Of a DNA stretch of 43,295 bases, positions 1 through 8,632 are shown one piece after another. A program made the position numbers and the translations under genes. The notes under the pieces are model-generated. The model ran no database searches. It worked only from the letters and a program-made list of their open reading frames with translations, and was not told the DNA's origin. This stretch comes from Methanoregulaceae archaeon (GTDB lineage: Archaea > Halobacteriota > Methanomicrobia > Methanomicrobiales > Methanospirillaceae), in NCBI GenBank assembly GCA_028679315.1, contig JAJRBU010000116.1, positions 1 to 43,295 of the forward strand, written 5' to 3'. Position 1 is the first letter of the stretch. Each line of letters opens with the position of its first letter.

Positions 1-89
1 ACTGCAACATCGGTATCCATGGAGCCATGCAGGGCTTCAAGCTCGGATTCAATGATTGCCCTGCTGATAATTCTCTCATCCAGATCCAT
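1..89 (-). CDS. thi4: Thi4-type thiamine thiazole synthase, N-terminal fragment
   Basis: Only the first 29 codons are in the window; the gene runs off the left edge. Read on the minus strand it begins MDLDERIISRAIIES and reaches an acidic/hydrophobic DTDVAV stretch, which is the usual lead-in to the FAD/NAD-binding Rossmann beta strand of Thi4. In archaea this family makes the adenylated thiazole precursor of thiamine from NAD and glycine, using free sulfide in methanogens (family knowledge). The ATG at 87-89 is preceded by a GAGG Shine-Dalgarno-like stretch, and an AT-rich TATA-like box lies near 120-128, which would give a very short leader. The glycine-rich FAD motif is outside the window, so the call rests on the N-terminal signature alone. 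Confidence 0.7.
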   Translation of the reverse strand, partial: MDLDERIISRAIIESELEALHGSMDTDVA

Positions 90-118
90 CCGGGTTCCTC
101 ATCCCATCATACCTTGTG

Positions 119-129
119 GGATATATTAA
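119..129 (-). promoter_or_regulatory. TATA-like box for the Thi4 gene
   Basis: On the minus strand the sequence TTAATATAT lies about 31-40 bases before the Thi4 ATG, the spacing expected for an archaeal TATA box serving a transcript with a leader of about 5-10 bases. It sits in the 248-base divergent gap shared with the htpX-like gene, in which I see no further gene. Confidence 0.45.
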
Positions 130-337
130 AGAAGCACTTTTGCAGTACATGAAAAAAACAGTATATGGACCGAGCCGCACCGGTCCAGGAACTGCTGTTT
201 ATGATATCCCTGGGCACCGGATGGGAGCGCTTTTTTCTTAAAAACCAATAGATCCGGGCGTATTTTCACATTCCGGGAGGGATATCATCGTCGCTCTGGA
301 GAATGTTTATGAGCCCCGCACTCAGTACCTTCTTACC

Positions 338-1222
338 ATGAAACCATGGAAGCGTGACTGGGGACTGACGGGCAGGATCTGGCTCACTATGTTCCTGCTG
401 TTCCTGGTCTACCTTGCCTTCATTGCAGTACTCTCCATGCTTGGTATCGGTCTCCCGTTTCTGGTAGTCATCGTATTCCTGATGGCATTCCTCCAGTATT
501 TTTTCTCGGACCGCCTCGTACTCTGGAGTACACGGGCACGGGTGATAGAACCGGATGAATACCCTGAGATCCATCGTATCGTTGAGCGCTGTTCTTCTGA
601 AGCAGGAATTCCAAAGCCGCGGGTGGCCATCATGCAGACTCCGGTACCCAATGCCTTCGCAACAGGAAGGAGTCCGAGCCACGCGGTAGTAGCGGTTACT
701 GACTCCATCATGCGCCTGCTTACCCCGCGTGAGCTGGAAGCCGTGATTGCCCACGAGATCTCGCATATCAGGAACAGGGATGTGCTGACCCTCACCATCG
801 CAAGTTTTGTTGCAATGATTGCAGCACTTGTGATGAACAACTTCCTGTTTGCTGCCATGTTTAACCGGCGAGATTCCGGGAATGCATGGATTATAGCAGG
901 GATTGTTGCCGTAGTAGTCTATATCATTGCCCAGCTCCTAATTATGGCGCTCTCTCGCTACCGTGAGTTTGCCGCAGACCGGGGAAGTGCCTATATCACA
1001 GGCTCTCCGGCAGACCTCATATCAGCACTCGGTAAGATCAGCGGGAGGATGGCGGCAGTACCTCCTCAACAGAAGCAGGCAGTCGAGACTGCAAACGCGT
1101 TTTTCATTATCCCGGCCCTGTCAGGATCCACCCTGCTCGAACTCTTCTCCACCCACCCCGCTCTCGAAAAGAGAATCGCTGCACTCGAGCAGGTCGAACT
1201 CGAACTCAAAGGTCTCGAATAG
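338..1222 (+). CDS. htpX: HtpX-like membrane zinc metalloprotease (M48B)
   Basis: The 294-residue product has the M48 architecture: two N-terminal membrane segments (about residues 15-55), the zinc motif HEISH at 139-143, two more hydrophobic segments (about 152-176 and 184-206), and the third metal ligand E210 in YREFAADRGSAY. HtpX proteases degrade damaged or misfolded membrane proteins (family knowledge), with the active site on the cytoplasmic side. The ATG at 338 gives the family-typical start MKPWKRDWGLTGR. No good Shine-Dalgarno precedes it. The gene stands alone, divergent from Thi4 and upstream of two tRNA genes. A T-rich stretch just after the stop could end transcription. Confidence 0.93.
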   Translation: MKPWKRDWGLTGRIWLTMFLLFLVYLAFIAVLSMLGIGLPFLVVIVFLMAFLQYFFSDRLVLWSTRARVIEPDEYPEIHRIVERCSSEAGIPKPRVAIMQTPVPNAFATGRSPSHAVVAVTDSIMRLLTPRELEAVIAHEISHIRNRDVLTLTIASFVAMIAALVMNNFLFAAMFNRRDSGNAWIIAGIVAVVVYIIAQLLIMALSRYREFAADRGSAYITGSPADLISALGKISGRMAAVPPQQKQAVETANAFFIIPALSGSTLLELFSTHPALEKRIAALEQVELELKGLE

Positions 1223-1344
1223 CTCTCTCTTTTTTCCTGGTCCCCTTGTTAGTCCTTTTACCGTATATCAGCCTTTGATATCTCCGGGGTGAGGTTATAA
1301 CAAAAGGAATAAGTGGGAGTATCTCAAAATAGAATGGCGCGATT

Positions 1345-1415
1345 GCATCGATGGTCTAGTGGCATGACTTAGGCCTTCCAAGCCTATAGCCCGGGTTCAA
1401 TTCCCGGTCGATGCA
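1345..1415 (+). tRNA. tRNA-Gly (TCC)
   Basis: A complete cloverleaf can be drawn. The acceptor stem is GCATCGA/TCGATGC, the anticodon stem TAGGC/GCCTA encloses the loop CTTCCAA with anticodon TCC, and the T arm is CCGGG-TTCAATT-CCCGG. The discriminator base is A at 1415 and CCA is not encoded. It is followed after 3 bases by tRNA-Val, so the two are probably cotranscribed. Confidence 0.96.
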
Positions 1416-1418
1416 TGC

Positions 1419-1492
1419 GGGCTCGTGGTCTAGCTGGTTATGACGTCGCCTTCACACGGCGGAGGTCAGGAGTTCGAATCTCCTCGAGCCCA
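1419..1492 (+). tRNA. tRNA-Val (CAC)
   Basis: The acceptor stem is GGGCTCG/CGAGCCC, the anticodon loop TTCACAC gives anticodon CAC, and the T arm is AGGAG-TTCGAAT-CTCCT. CCA is not encoded. It lies directly downstream of tRNA-Gly. Confidence 0.96.
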
Positions 1493-1849
1493 TCTTTCTC
1501 CTGACATCATCTGAATCTCATTGGTATACCATCCGGATATGGGAATACTATTGCAGATCTTTACCTCTCTTCTTTCTCATCTTCTTTCTCATATTCAACT
1601 AGGTTTTGCTATCAAGAGGTTTTCTATGTACCTCACATGAAGTTGGACCGTGATCCCAATGAAACAGATAATCATTACATATACTCGTTCTGGATATTGT
1701 TGTGGAGAATCCTCCGCATAAATGCATTAATTTTTACAATTGTAAATATCTGTTGTTTATTTCGAGATACGAGCGGGCATTCAGGTTTTGGAATCAATTC
1801 TTTTAAATAGGACGATTCTCAATACCTATTCAGAGGAGCTGAAAGAATT
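1493..1849. other. Intergenic region between tRNA-Val and the rubrerythrin-like gene
   Basis: The 357 bases carry no convincing ORF. They are AT-rich and include a perfect 12-base palindrome at 1734-1745 and a probable TATA box at about 1800-1809 for the downstream gene. Confidence 0.7.
1734..1745. promoter_or_regulatory. Palindrome TTACAATTGTAA upstream of the rubrerythrin-like gene
   Basis: This is a perfect 12-base palindrome about 55 bases upstream of the likely TATA box (TTTTAAATA near 1801) of the rubrerythrin-like gene. Its shape suits a dimeric helix-turn-helix regulator. The role as an operator is inference, and chance occurrence in AT-rich DNA is possible. Confidence 0.3.
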
Positions 1850-2305
1850 ATGACTCCGGAACAGTACAGAGCAATTATATCGAAGGCAATTGAAAGAGAA
1901 GTGGAATCATACACCTATTACCGGACCATCTCCGATAAGGTAAAAGATACATATCTGAAGAAGATCTTTGCAGACCTTGCAGGGGATGAAACCAAGCACC
2001 GCGAGTTCCTGCAGGATCTCCTCGCAAAGGAACCGAAGAAGCTGAAAATTTCAGCTTCAAAGGATTATAAGATTGCCGATTCAGTGAAAGCACCCACACT
2101 TTCTGCCGACCTGAAGCCCCTGGATGGAATCGTTCTCGCTATCAAGAAAGAACTTGAAGCTATGCAGATGTACACCCAGCTTGCAGAAGCCCAGACCGAT
2201 CCAGAACAAAAGAATCTCTTTACCGATCTTGCTGCAATGGAGCGGGGCCACAAAGCCCGGCTTGAGGACATTTACACGAACATGGCATTTCCTGAATCCT
2301 GGTAA
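1850..2305 (+). CDS. Rubrerythrin-like ferritin-family diiron protein
   Basis: The 151-residue product is a four-helix bundle of the rubrerythrin/ferritin type without a rubredoxin domain. Four helices carry the repeated diiron signature: E-rich helix 1 (EREVESYTYY, about 13-22), DETKHREFL (about 46-54), ELEAMQMYTQ (about 102-111) and MERGHKARLEDIY (about 130-142). Such proteins usually reduce peroxide or store iron in anaerobes (family knowledge); the electron donor here is unknown. The ATG at 1850 follows a GGAG Shine-Dalgarno, with a TTTTAAATA box about 45 bases upstream. A hairpin with a T-run follows the stop, so it is probably a single-gene transcript. A palindrome upstream hints at regulation, perhaps by redox state. 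Confidence 0.88.
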   Translation: MTPEQYRAIISKAIEREVESYTYYRTISDKVKDTYLKKIFADLAGDETKHREFLQDLLAKEPKKLKISASKDYKIADSVKAPTLSADLKPLDGIVLAIKKELEAMQMYTQLAEAQTDPEQKNLFTDLAAMERGHKARLEDIYTNMAFPESW

Positions 2306-2335
2306 GGGAAATCCTTTTTTCCCGTTTTTTTCTCT
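2306..2335 (+). terminator. Hairpin plus T-run after the rubrerythrin-like gene
   Basis: GGGAAA (2306-2311) pairs with TTTCCC (2318-2323) and is followed by a run of seven T (2325-2331). It starts directly after the stop codon. T-tracts alone can terminate archaeal transcription; the hairpin may be incidental. Confidence 0.55.
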
Positions 2336-2521
2336 TATTTTGGTATTATCTAGTCAGATACGGGAAAAAATGGTATGAACCTTTAAAAATAAGGGATGAT
2401 CCCAACACATTCTTATCGTGGTATTGGATGAAAAATTTCCGGGAGAGGATTTTTAGAAGAGGAAGAATCGTACTCCTTCGCTACTCTAATAACCCCCCAG
2501 ACAAAGATTATAGCAGCATAT

Positions 2522-3370
2522 ATGCATCATAGTTCCAGAATCTTCCGGTTGACTGCAGTCCTCATCATAGCAGCACTCAGCGTATTCGCGATTGTTCCTG
2601 TTACAGGAGATTCTCCATCTGAAATTGCCGCATCCTACATTCAGAGAGGAGATGATCTTACCCTACAGAAACAGTATCACGAAGCACTGGAGGCATATGA
2701 ATTTGCGGTTGCGAGTGATCCGTACAACAGTATCGCCTGGAACAAGCTTGGAGTCGCCCATATGAACACCGGGAGATATCAGGATGCAGTAGAGGCATTT
2801 GATCGATCACTTACCATCGATCCGTATTATCAGAAGGCCTGGAATAACAAGGGGGATGCGCTCGCGGCACTGGGGGAGTATGAGGAAGCCATTCTCGCCT
2901 TTGAACAGGCTCTACGCCTGAATTCCAATGATCACTATGCCCTGCTCAGAAAAGGCACCAGCCTCCAGCAATCTGGCGCATCTGCCGAGGCCATGCTCAT
3001 CTATCAGGAGGTTGTCAGCCGTGCTGAGAAGGAGGTAAGAAAACACCCGGATTATGCACGTTTTGATGGTGAATTATGGACCAATAAAGGTGAAGCTCTC
3101 TACCGGCTCGGGCGGTATGAGGAATCTTTAGAGGCTTATTCTACCGCGTTAACCATCAATCCGAAATATGACCGTGCCCTCCAGGGGAAAATTCATGCAG
3201 AGGAAGAGATCCTGCGGGCCCGGGGTGCTCCCACAACACCAAGTTTGGTGACCGAAGAAAATGGCGTTGATATCGGATTGACCAACCTCCCCGTATCGTT
3301 CCCCATTCTTATAGGGGCCCTCATCGCTGCAGTATTCTTCTTCCGTTTGAGACCGCCCCGGCAGAGATAA
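2522..3370 (+). CDS. Exported, membrane-anchored TPR-repeat protein
   Basis: The 282-residue product begins with a signal peptide (hydrophobic core about 9-28), then carries at least four TPR motifs. Two typical ones are AWNKLGVAHMNTGRYQDAVE and the following AWNKGDALAALGEYEEA-like unit, with another near 188-222. It ends in a membrane segment (about 254-275) followed by a basic tail. This predicts repeats on the outside of the cell held by a C-terminal anchor. TPR domains bind proteins or peptides; the partner is not known. The stop is 16 bases before the radical SAM gene, so the two are probably cotranscribed. A TATA-like TTTAAAAATA lies near 2381, giving a leader of roughly 100 bases. The ATG at 2522 lacks a clear Shine-Dalgarno. 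Confidence 0.85.
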   Translation: MHHSSRIFRLTAVLIIAALSVFAIVPVTGDSPSEIAASYIQRGDDLTLQKQYHEALEAYEFAVASDPYNSIAWNKLGVAHMNTGRYQDAVEAFDRSLTIDPYYQKAWNNKGDALAALGEYEEAILAFEQALRLNSNDHYALLRKGTSLQQSGASAEAMLIYQEVVSRAEKEVRKHPDYARFDGELWTNKGEALYRLGRYEESLEAYSTALTINPKYDRALQGKIHAEEEILRARGAPTTPSLVTEENGVDIGLTNLPVSFPILIGALIAAVFFFRLRPPRQR

Positions 3371-3386
3371 AAAAAACGAATAATCC

Positions 3387-4508
3387 ATGTTCTTTCATAT
3401 TATCCTGACTGATGAGTGCAATCTCTGCTGCCGTTACTGCCGTGGAAATGAACCAGGGGTATTTCTCCCTTTGGATGAAGATTGCGGCATCGATATGAAT
3501 CTCCCGGTAGAACTGGCGTACGATCTCACCGATCTCTACTCATTCCTGGCAAGGGATCCCACCCCCTGTATCACTTTTTATGGTGGTGAACCTCTGATCA
3601 GGGCTGACCTTATCAGAGAGATCATGGACGGTGCACCGGCGGCTTCCCGGTTCATGGTCCAGACCAACGGACTCCTGCTCGATGCGGTTGATCAGGAATA
3701 TCTCAATCGTATGGAGACAATTCTTGTCTCGATAGACGGCCAGGAGGATCTTACCGACTATTATCGCGGAAACGGTACGTATCGCAAGGTCATCTCACAG
3801 GTCAATGCCCTCCTGAACAAAGGGTATCCGGGTGAAGTGATAGCGCGGATGACCGTGACCCGGAAGACAGATATCAAGGCAGCGGTGCACCACCTGGCGT
3901 TCAACCACGAATGTCCTTTTTCATCCATCCATTGGCAGATCGATGCCGATTTTTCCGGAAATCCAAGGATCATTGATTTCGGCAGGTGGCTGGAGCGGTC
4001 GTATAAACCCGGAATCAGGCGCCTGATCGGGGACTGGGTGAGGACAATGGAAGAGGAGGACAGGGTTGCACGGTGGTACCCTTTTCTCCAGACAACCGAG
4101 GATCTCCTCTTGAGGAGATCATCCCGGCTCCGCTGTGGATCAGGGTATTCCAATTATACCGTCATGACCGATGGGCATATAGGCCCCTGTCCTGTCATGA
4201 CCGGTATGCGTGATTTTTATATAGGGCATATACAGACTGCCGATCCCCTCTCCCTTCCTGTGGTTGGAGTGGGGGGTTCCTGTCCGGACTGTGAGATCTT
4301 CGGTTTTTGCGGTGGGAGATGTCTGTATGCCAGTGCCACCCGCCCCTGGTCCCCGGAACAGAAAGAACTCATCTGTAGTGCTGTGAAGGCTCTTTTTCAC
4401 GATCTTACGGATGTCCTCCCCCGAATCAGGACGTGCATTGAATCAGGTGGGATCGAACTGGCTGATTTTTCCCACACCCGTTATAACGGGTGCGAGATCA
4501 TCCCTTGA
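3387..4508 (+). CDS. Radical SAM/SPASM protein, putative peptide-modifying enzyme
   Basis: The 373-residue protein starts with the radical SAM cluster motif CX3CX2C at C11, C15 and C18 (ECNLCCRYC). It continues with a GGEP SAM-binding motif near residue 67, and ends with a Cys-rich SPASM-like region: a CGSG at about 250, C267 and a CPDC...CGGRC group around 298-310. The layout matches archaeal families annotated as putative peptide-modifying radical SAM enzymes (as I recall, TIGR04083, the Mhun_1560 family, and TIGR04084). Such enzymes bind auxiliary 4Fe-4S clusters and usually act on peptides or proteins. No substrate is known and I found no convincing precursor peptide beside it. It follows the TPR gene by 16 bases and converges on rlmH. 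Confidence 0.82.
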   Translation: MFFHIILTDECNLCCRYCRGNEPGVFLPLDEDCGIDMNLPVELAYDLTDLYSFLARDPTPCITFYGGEPLIRADLIREIMDGAPAASRFMVQTNGLLLDAVDQEYLNRMETILVSIDGQEDLTDYYRGNGTYRKVISQVNALLNKGYPGEVIARMTVTRKTDIKAAVHHLAFNHECPFSSIHWQIDADFSGNPRIIDFGRWLERSYKPGIRRLIGDWVRTMEEEDRVARWYPFLQTTEDLLLRRSSRLRCGSGYSNYTVMTDGHIGPCPVMTGMRDFYIGHIQTADPLSLPVVGVGGSCPDCEIFGFCGGRCLYASATRPWSPEQKELICSAVKALFHDLTDVLPRIRTCIESGGIELADFSHTRYNGCEIIP

Positions 4509-4517
4509 GGTATGCCA

Positions 4518-4997
4518 CTATTTATGGTAGGGAATACCCTTCCTGATACAGTCAGCCCGATAGATCTGCTCAATGAGCATGAGCCGGACCAGCTCATGGG
4601 GGAATGTCATCCGTGACAGGGAGAGAACAAGGTCGGCATGGCTGATCACTTCCGGTGAGAGACCGAAAGGTCCACCGATGAAAAATGAGATATTCCCCTG
4701 TCCTTTCAGTTCCCATTCCGCAATCCGGGCTGAAAGCTCTGGGCTAGAGAGTATCGCTCCCGTTGGATCAAGTGCAACGATAACAGAAGTATCTGGTGCT
4801 GCGGCCATCAGTTTTCTCCCCTCCTTCTCTATTGCCAGCCGCTTTTCTGATTCGGAGCTCTTCGCGGATATCCGTTCTTCGGGGAGGTCAAGAAGAGAGA
4901 TTTTATGCAAGCGAGAGAGACGAGTAGAATACACCCCTATTCCCTCCCTTAAATAGGACTCCCGGATCTTCCCGATTGCCACAATCTGTATCTGCAT
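4518..4997 (-). CDS. rlmH: 23S rRNA (pseudouridine1915-N3)-methyltransferase RlmH
   Basis: The 159-residue protein has the full RlmH/SPOUT signature. It begins MQIQIVAIGKIRESYLREGI, then has the SAM-binding knot FFIGGPFGLSPEV (about 105-117) and the C-terminal LSRMTFPHELVRLMLIEQIYRA typical of the family, ending HK. RlmH methylates pseudouridine 1915 in helix 69 of the large ribosomal subunit in bacteria; the archaeal target is presumed equivalent. The length is the family norm. It converges on the radical SAM gene with only nine bases between the stop codons. A weak AGGGGA ribosome-binding site lies upstream of the ATG. Confidence 0.95.
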   Translation of the reverse strand: MQIQIVAIGKIRESYLREGIGVYSTRLSRLHKISLLDLPEERISAKSSESEKRLAIEKEGRKLMAAAPDTSVIVALDPTGAILSSPELSARIAEWELKGQGNISFFIGGPFGLSPEVISHADLVLSLSRMTFPHELVRLMLIEQIYRADCIRKGIPYHK

Positions 4998-5404
4998 GCA
5001 AATTCCCCTTCAATCACCGTTCAAAAGGACCGGTACCTCTCCCTTCATCACACTTTCACGGTGCACGGCTGGAATATTTGAATCCTCTTACTGATGAACT
5101 ATCCGGAGAGGTATTCGGTAGAATCCCAATCACGGTTCGTGAGCGACCCCCTCCACTCTGCAGTCCAAAAGACCCTGAAGAGAAATCCCGGGACTCCCCC
5201 TTTTCTCCGGGTTTTCTCTCTTTCCTTATGCATCCCCTTAGCGGTTTGAGAATTGTCCGAAAAATTCACGTGAGATTCATCCACGGGTATTCATGGTGTT
5301 GAATTATGGGGATCTCATCACGTTTACTCTGAAAGGGGCAGAAAATTTTCCTATCCTTCGAATGAGATGACAATGTATTTTTGGAACCATTCCAAATCAA
5401 TCAT
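4998..5404. other. Intergenic region between rlmH and khtT
   Basis: These 407 bases separate divergent genes. Short ORFs exist on both strands (for example 108 codons on plus and 61 on minus), but their translations are Pro/Arg/Ser-rich, lack domain signatures and have poor start sites, so I treat them as chance. No RNA gene or strong repeat is visible. The promoters of rlmH and khtT must lie here, but I cannot place them with confidence. Confidence 0.6.
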
Positions 5405-5890
5405 ATGCCACTCCGGTCCGTCACCCTGCCCGGGATAGGGACAAAATATGAACTGGAAACCGAAAAGAAGGATATTGTCGCAGTTTTCTTTCTGAAATCG
5501 GGAAATGTTCAGATGTACACGCTCACGCATGAGAGCCAGACTCCGAGTGTTGCGGAACTCTCTCCCCAGGAAGCAAGGAGGCTTGGCGCAATCCTCACTG
5601 GGGCGATCATGGAGGTTGACCAGGAGAGTGTCGAGATTGCCTTTTCAGCGCTGTCAGATTTGAGACTCAGCCTTCATACCTACCTAATCGGCAAGGAGAT
5701 GGCCGGAAAGAGCCTCACCGATCTTCAGATCAGGGCAAAAACCGGAGTGACTATCATTGCCGTCTCGAGAGGTGAAAATAATGTCGTGAATCCCCCTGCG
5801 GATTTTGAATTCAGGGAGGGTGATGCTGTTGTTGCAATCGGGGAGACGGACCAGCTGAAAAATTTTGAGCGTGAGATCATGGTGAAGTGA
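5405..5890 (+). CDS. khtT: KhtT-like regulatory subunit with RCK_C (TrkA-C) domain
   Basis: The 161-residue protein begins MPLRSVTLPGIGTKYELETE, close to the KhtT/YhaT consensus start. It ends with an RCK_C domain (about 80-158) with GVTIIAVSRGENNVVNPPADFEFREGDAVVAIGE. KhtT-type subunits bind nucleotide and gate the partner antiporter KhtU, which moves K+ or Na+ out in exchange for protons (family knowledge). A TTG at 5381 would add eight residues, but the ATG at 5405 matches family starts better. Neither has a strong Shine-Dalgarno. The stop codon overlaps the start of the next gene as TGATG, which implies translational coupling. Confidence 0.88.
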   Translation: MPLRSVTLPGIGTKYELETEKKDIVAVFFLKSGNVQMYTLTHESQTPSVAELSPQEARRLGAILTGAIMEVDQESVEIAFSALSDLRLSLHTYLIGKEMAGKSLTDLQIRAKTGVTIIAVSRGENNVVNPPADFEFREGDAVVAIGETDQLKNFEREIMVK

Positions 5891-7041
5891 TGCAGGGAAT
5901 CGTCCTCGCTCTTTTCATCTGTATGCTCCTGGCCTTGGTCACGAAACGCTTCTCGCTCCCCACTATCCCCTTTTATATCCTCGCAGGGCTCGTCCTCGGT
6001 AAAAGCGGCCTTGATCTGGTAGGTGCCGACCAGGTCTCAGCATTCCTTACGCATCTTGGCCTTATCTTTCTCCTGTTCTTCATGGGACTCGAGATCAAAC
6101 CAGATCGGATCTGGCAAAACCAGTCGGCAATTGTCTCAAGCGGACTTATCGATCTGAATATCAATGCTCTGATAGGCTTTCTTTCAGCATATGCGCTCGG
6201 TTTCTCCCTATCAGATTCCCTCATCATCGCTGCAGCCTTCTTCATCAGCAGCACGGCAATGGCAGTCACCTCTCTTATTGAGAACCGGAAACTCCTCATG
6301 AGGGAATCAGAAACCATTGTCTGGCTGATGGTCTTTGAGGATATGGTGGTTATTCTCATCCTGGCTCTCATCACCCCCCAGACAGGTCATCCGGGGATAC
6401 TACTTGCAAAGACGATCACGGTCCTTTTATTTCTGTATGCACTGATCCGGTTCGGGAAAGAACAGATTATATGGATCCTCAGACGTGATGATGAACTTCC
6501 GGTTCTTCTGACATTTTCTGCCGTCCTCGGCATTTCTGCTCTCTCTATCTATATGGGCATCCCCGAGTCTTTCATGGTGATCGCTTTCGGGACATTGCTT
6601 GGAACAATTGATCCTGTATCCTTTGAAGTCCAGTCCAGGCCATTCAAGGACGTGTTCCTGGTGGTCTTTTTTGTCTTCTTTGGAATAAGTGTCAACATTG
6701 TATCTGCGGGGATCTCATTTGTTGTTCTTATTGCTGTCAGCGTTGTTGCAATCCTATCGAAATACCTGTCAGGTATTGCAATAGGAAAATACATCCATAA
6801 AAGTTCCCGATCCGGCATCGAGATATGGGCAAACACGATCGGGAGGGGCGAGTTCTCCATTGTCATCGCAGCCCTTTATGCCTCTGATGCCGTCTCCGGG
6901 ACCATCGCATGCATGGTGATCGTCACCTCAATCCTTGGGGCTTTTGTCGCAAAATACAGTGAAAAAATCGGAGAGATCCTCCTACGTCAGGGAAGACGAG
7001 GTGTACCTCTCCGTACAATGAAGGGGGCGGGGCAGGACTGA
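5890..7041 (+). CDS. khtU: CPA2-family cation/proton antiporter (KhtU-like)
   Basis: The 383-residue protein is almost entirely hydrophobic, with about 11-13 membrane helices. It has the CPA2 antiporter hallmarks: FYILAGLVLGKSGLDLV near residues 30-46, FLLFFMGLEIKPD near 60-72, an ISSTAMAVTSLIE stretch, and the GRGEFSIVIAALYA helix near 315-328. The cytosolic C-terminus is short (about 25 residues), so regulation comes from the separate KhtT-like protein rather than a fused RCK domain. The ATG at 5890 shares a base with the khtT stop codon. A GTG three bases earlier is possible but less likely. The ion could be K+ or Na+. Confidence 0.9.
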   Translation: MQGIVLALFICMLLALVTKRFSLPTIPFYILAGLVLGKSGLDLVGADQVSAFLTHLGLIFLLFFMGLEIKPDRIWQNQSAIVSSGLIDLNINALIGFLSAYALGFSLSDSLIIAAAFFISSTAMAVTSLIENRKLLMRESETIVWLMVFEDMVVILILALITPQTGHPGILLAKTITVLLFLYALIRFGKEQIIWILRRDDELPVLLTFSAVLGISALSIYMGIPESFMVIAFGTLLGTIDPVSFEVQSRPFKDVFLVVFFVFFGISVNIVSAGISFVVLIAVSVVAILSKYLSGIAIGKYIHKSSRSGIEIWANTIGRGEFSIVIAALYASDAVSGTIACMVIVTSILGAFVAKYSEKIGEILLRQGRRGVPLRTMKGAGQD

Positions 7042-7048
7042 CTGGGTA

Positions 7049-8632
7049 TCAGGTCTCAAGTTCAGACCGCACAGTGAAAAAGACAGGTCCCCGCAGGTCC
7101 ACTTTTTTCTTCTGGTCTGTTATGAACCTCATAGCATACTCTTCAATCCTGATGTTGATATCGCTCGGCAGCTTTGCCATTTTTACCTGCACTGTGACGG
7201 ATTGCCCACAACGGGCTGCCTGTTCAATCCGCGCCGCTGCAAGGGTGGCAACCGCAGAGAGATACGTCATTCCACAATCCACACCCGTTGAACGGACTTC
7301 CTTCCACTTCTCAGTGTCAGGAACCCCCAGCACCGACCCTGCATGGGCATAAATCCTGTTCAGACATGCAGGTCCGAGCAGTTTTGTCCCACTCTCCGGT
7401 TCTTCAACATAGACGCGGACTTGTCTGCCTTCTATCCCACATTCTGACACCAGGAATGAGCAGGGGCCGGGCTCCGATCCATGGGATTCAGCGGTCGAGA
7501 TTATTGCACGAGCAAGCTGCTTTCCGGCAGGGCTTTTCGGCTCTTCCCTGAATGACACTGCCCGGGCGATTTCAAAATCGGGCAGATCGGTGGGGAAGAA
7601 CTGTGGGAATGTGAGTTTCCTGATATCCTCGGACTGGTAAGCAATCATTGCAAGCCGCTCAACACCAAGACCAAGATTCATCACCGGTACCCCTATTCCA
7701 TACTCCCCGAGTGCCGAAGGAGAGTACATCCCAAAGGTGGCAACCTCTACCCAGTCATGGACAGGATGGCGGGCATACACCTCGGTCTGGGAGCCGGGCA
7801 TGTAATACTTTGACCGTTTCTCATCGGGCTGGAACCGGAAGTCGGTGTATCCGAATGAGGAGAGGAGCGCTCTGCTCACTGCCTTCCCATCCTCGTTCGT
7901 TACGTCCTCGCCGGCAATTACGCAGGATGCAGAATGGTAACTCATCAGACGGGTCGGCCCTTCCTCCTGCTCGCGGCGAAAGCACCGATCCACTGAAAAT
8001 AGCCGGAGGGGCTGCGGGCGCTTCTCCCAGATATGTGATAAGGTGAGGAACCAACCGCTCGTCATATGGCTCCTGAGGGTATTCCTGGACGAGTGAGGCT
8101 CCAGTGAACGGAATGCCGAGAATACCTTCTCATAGATTTCAACGGTTACCCCATCATCGATCCCAAGCACCTGTGAAGTAGCATGAATGAGGTCATCACC
8201 ATCAATCGCCGATTTTTTATACGACTGGAGCAGTTCCCGCAGATGCTCCTCTTCATCCGTGCCCACCTCCTTTCCGGTTATTGCAGCTATCCCTTCGAGC
8301 TCTGATCTTCCGATACCCTGGTTCGGCCGCTCCAGCCCTCCAAGGTAAAATACCCTGTCGAGTACCGCACTTGCTTCAGGGCCAAACTGGCGGTACACAT
8401 CCTGCTCCTCGACCATAATCGGGTTGCATATCTCTTCAAATCCAAGCAGGAGGTAGGTCTCCCTGAGCCGGTTCACCATCTCAAAGATGGGGTGGGGTGA
8501 AGCCTTCCGATACTGCAGGCGTGGGTATTCCTGCTCTCTTCCCGGTGGAGTAAGGACTTCAGGTCCCGTGTGCCAGGCCTTTTCGAAATTATCCCTCGCG
8601 GCTTTCCGGTACTCTTCTGGGTTGAATCTCAT
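7049..8632 (-). CDS. sepS: O-phosphoseryl-tRNA(Cys) synthetase SepRS
   Basis: The 527-residue class II synthetase charges tRNA-Cys with O-phosphoserine, which SepCysS then converts to cysteine. It has the family start [20 protein letters not shown], a motif 2 region [20 protein letters not shown] near 220-240, and a motif 3 stretch [20 protein letters not shown] near 315-334. SepRS is found in methanogens and a few relatives, so it supports the taxonomic call. It is the last gene of prf1-argS-taw1-sepS and its ATG overlaps the taw1 stop by four bases. Whether the genome also has CysRS cannot be judged here. Confidence 0.97.
   Translation of the reverse strand: MRFNPEEYRKAARDNFEKAWHTGPEVLTPPGREQEYPRLQYRKASPHPIFEMVNRLRETYLLLGFEEICNPIMVEEQDVYRQFGPEASAVLDRVFYLGGLERPNQGIGRSELEGIAAITGKEVGTDEEEHLRELLQSYKKSAIDGDDLIHATSQVLGIDDGVTVEIYEKVFSAFRSLEPHSSRNTLRSHMTSGWFLTLSHIWEKRPQPLRLFSVDRCFRREQEEGPTRLMSYHSASCVIAGEDVTNEDGKAVSRALLSSFGYTDFRFQPDEKRSKYYMPGSQTEVYARHPVHDWVEVATFGMYSPSALGEYGIGVPVMNLGLGVERLAMIAYQSEDIRKLTFPQFFPTDLPDFEIARAVSFREEPKSPAGKQLARAIISTAESHGSEPGPCSFLVSECGIEGRQVRVYVEEPESGTKLLGPACLNRIYAHAGSVLGVPDTEKWKEVRSTGVDCGMTYLSAVATLAAARIEQAARCGQSVTVQVKMAKLPSDINIRIEEYAMRFITDQKKKVDLRGPVFFTVRSELET

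Noticed and set aside
4976-5302. A 108-codon plus-strand ORF between rlmH and khtT
   Set aside because: It overlaps the rlmH start, is Pro/Ser/Arg-rich, and has no domain or good ribosome-binding site.
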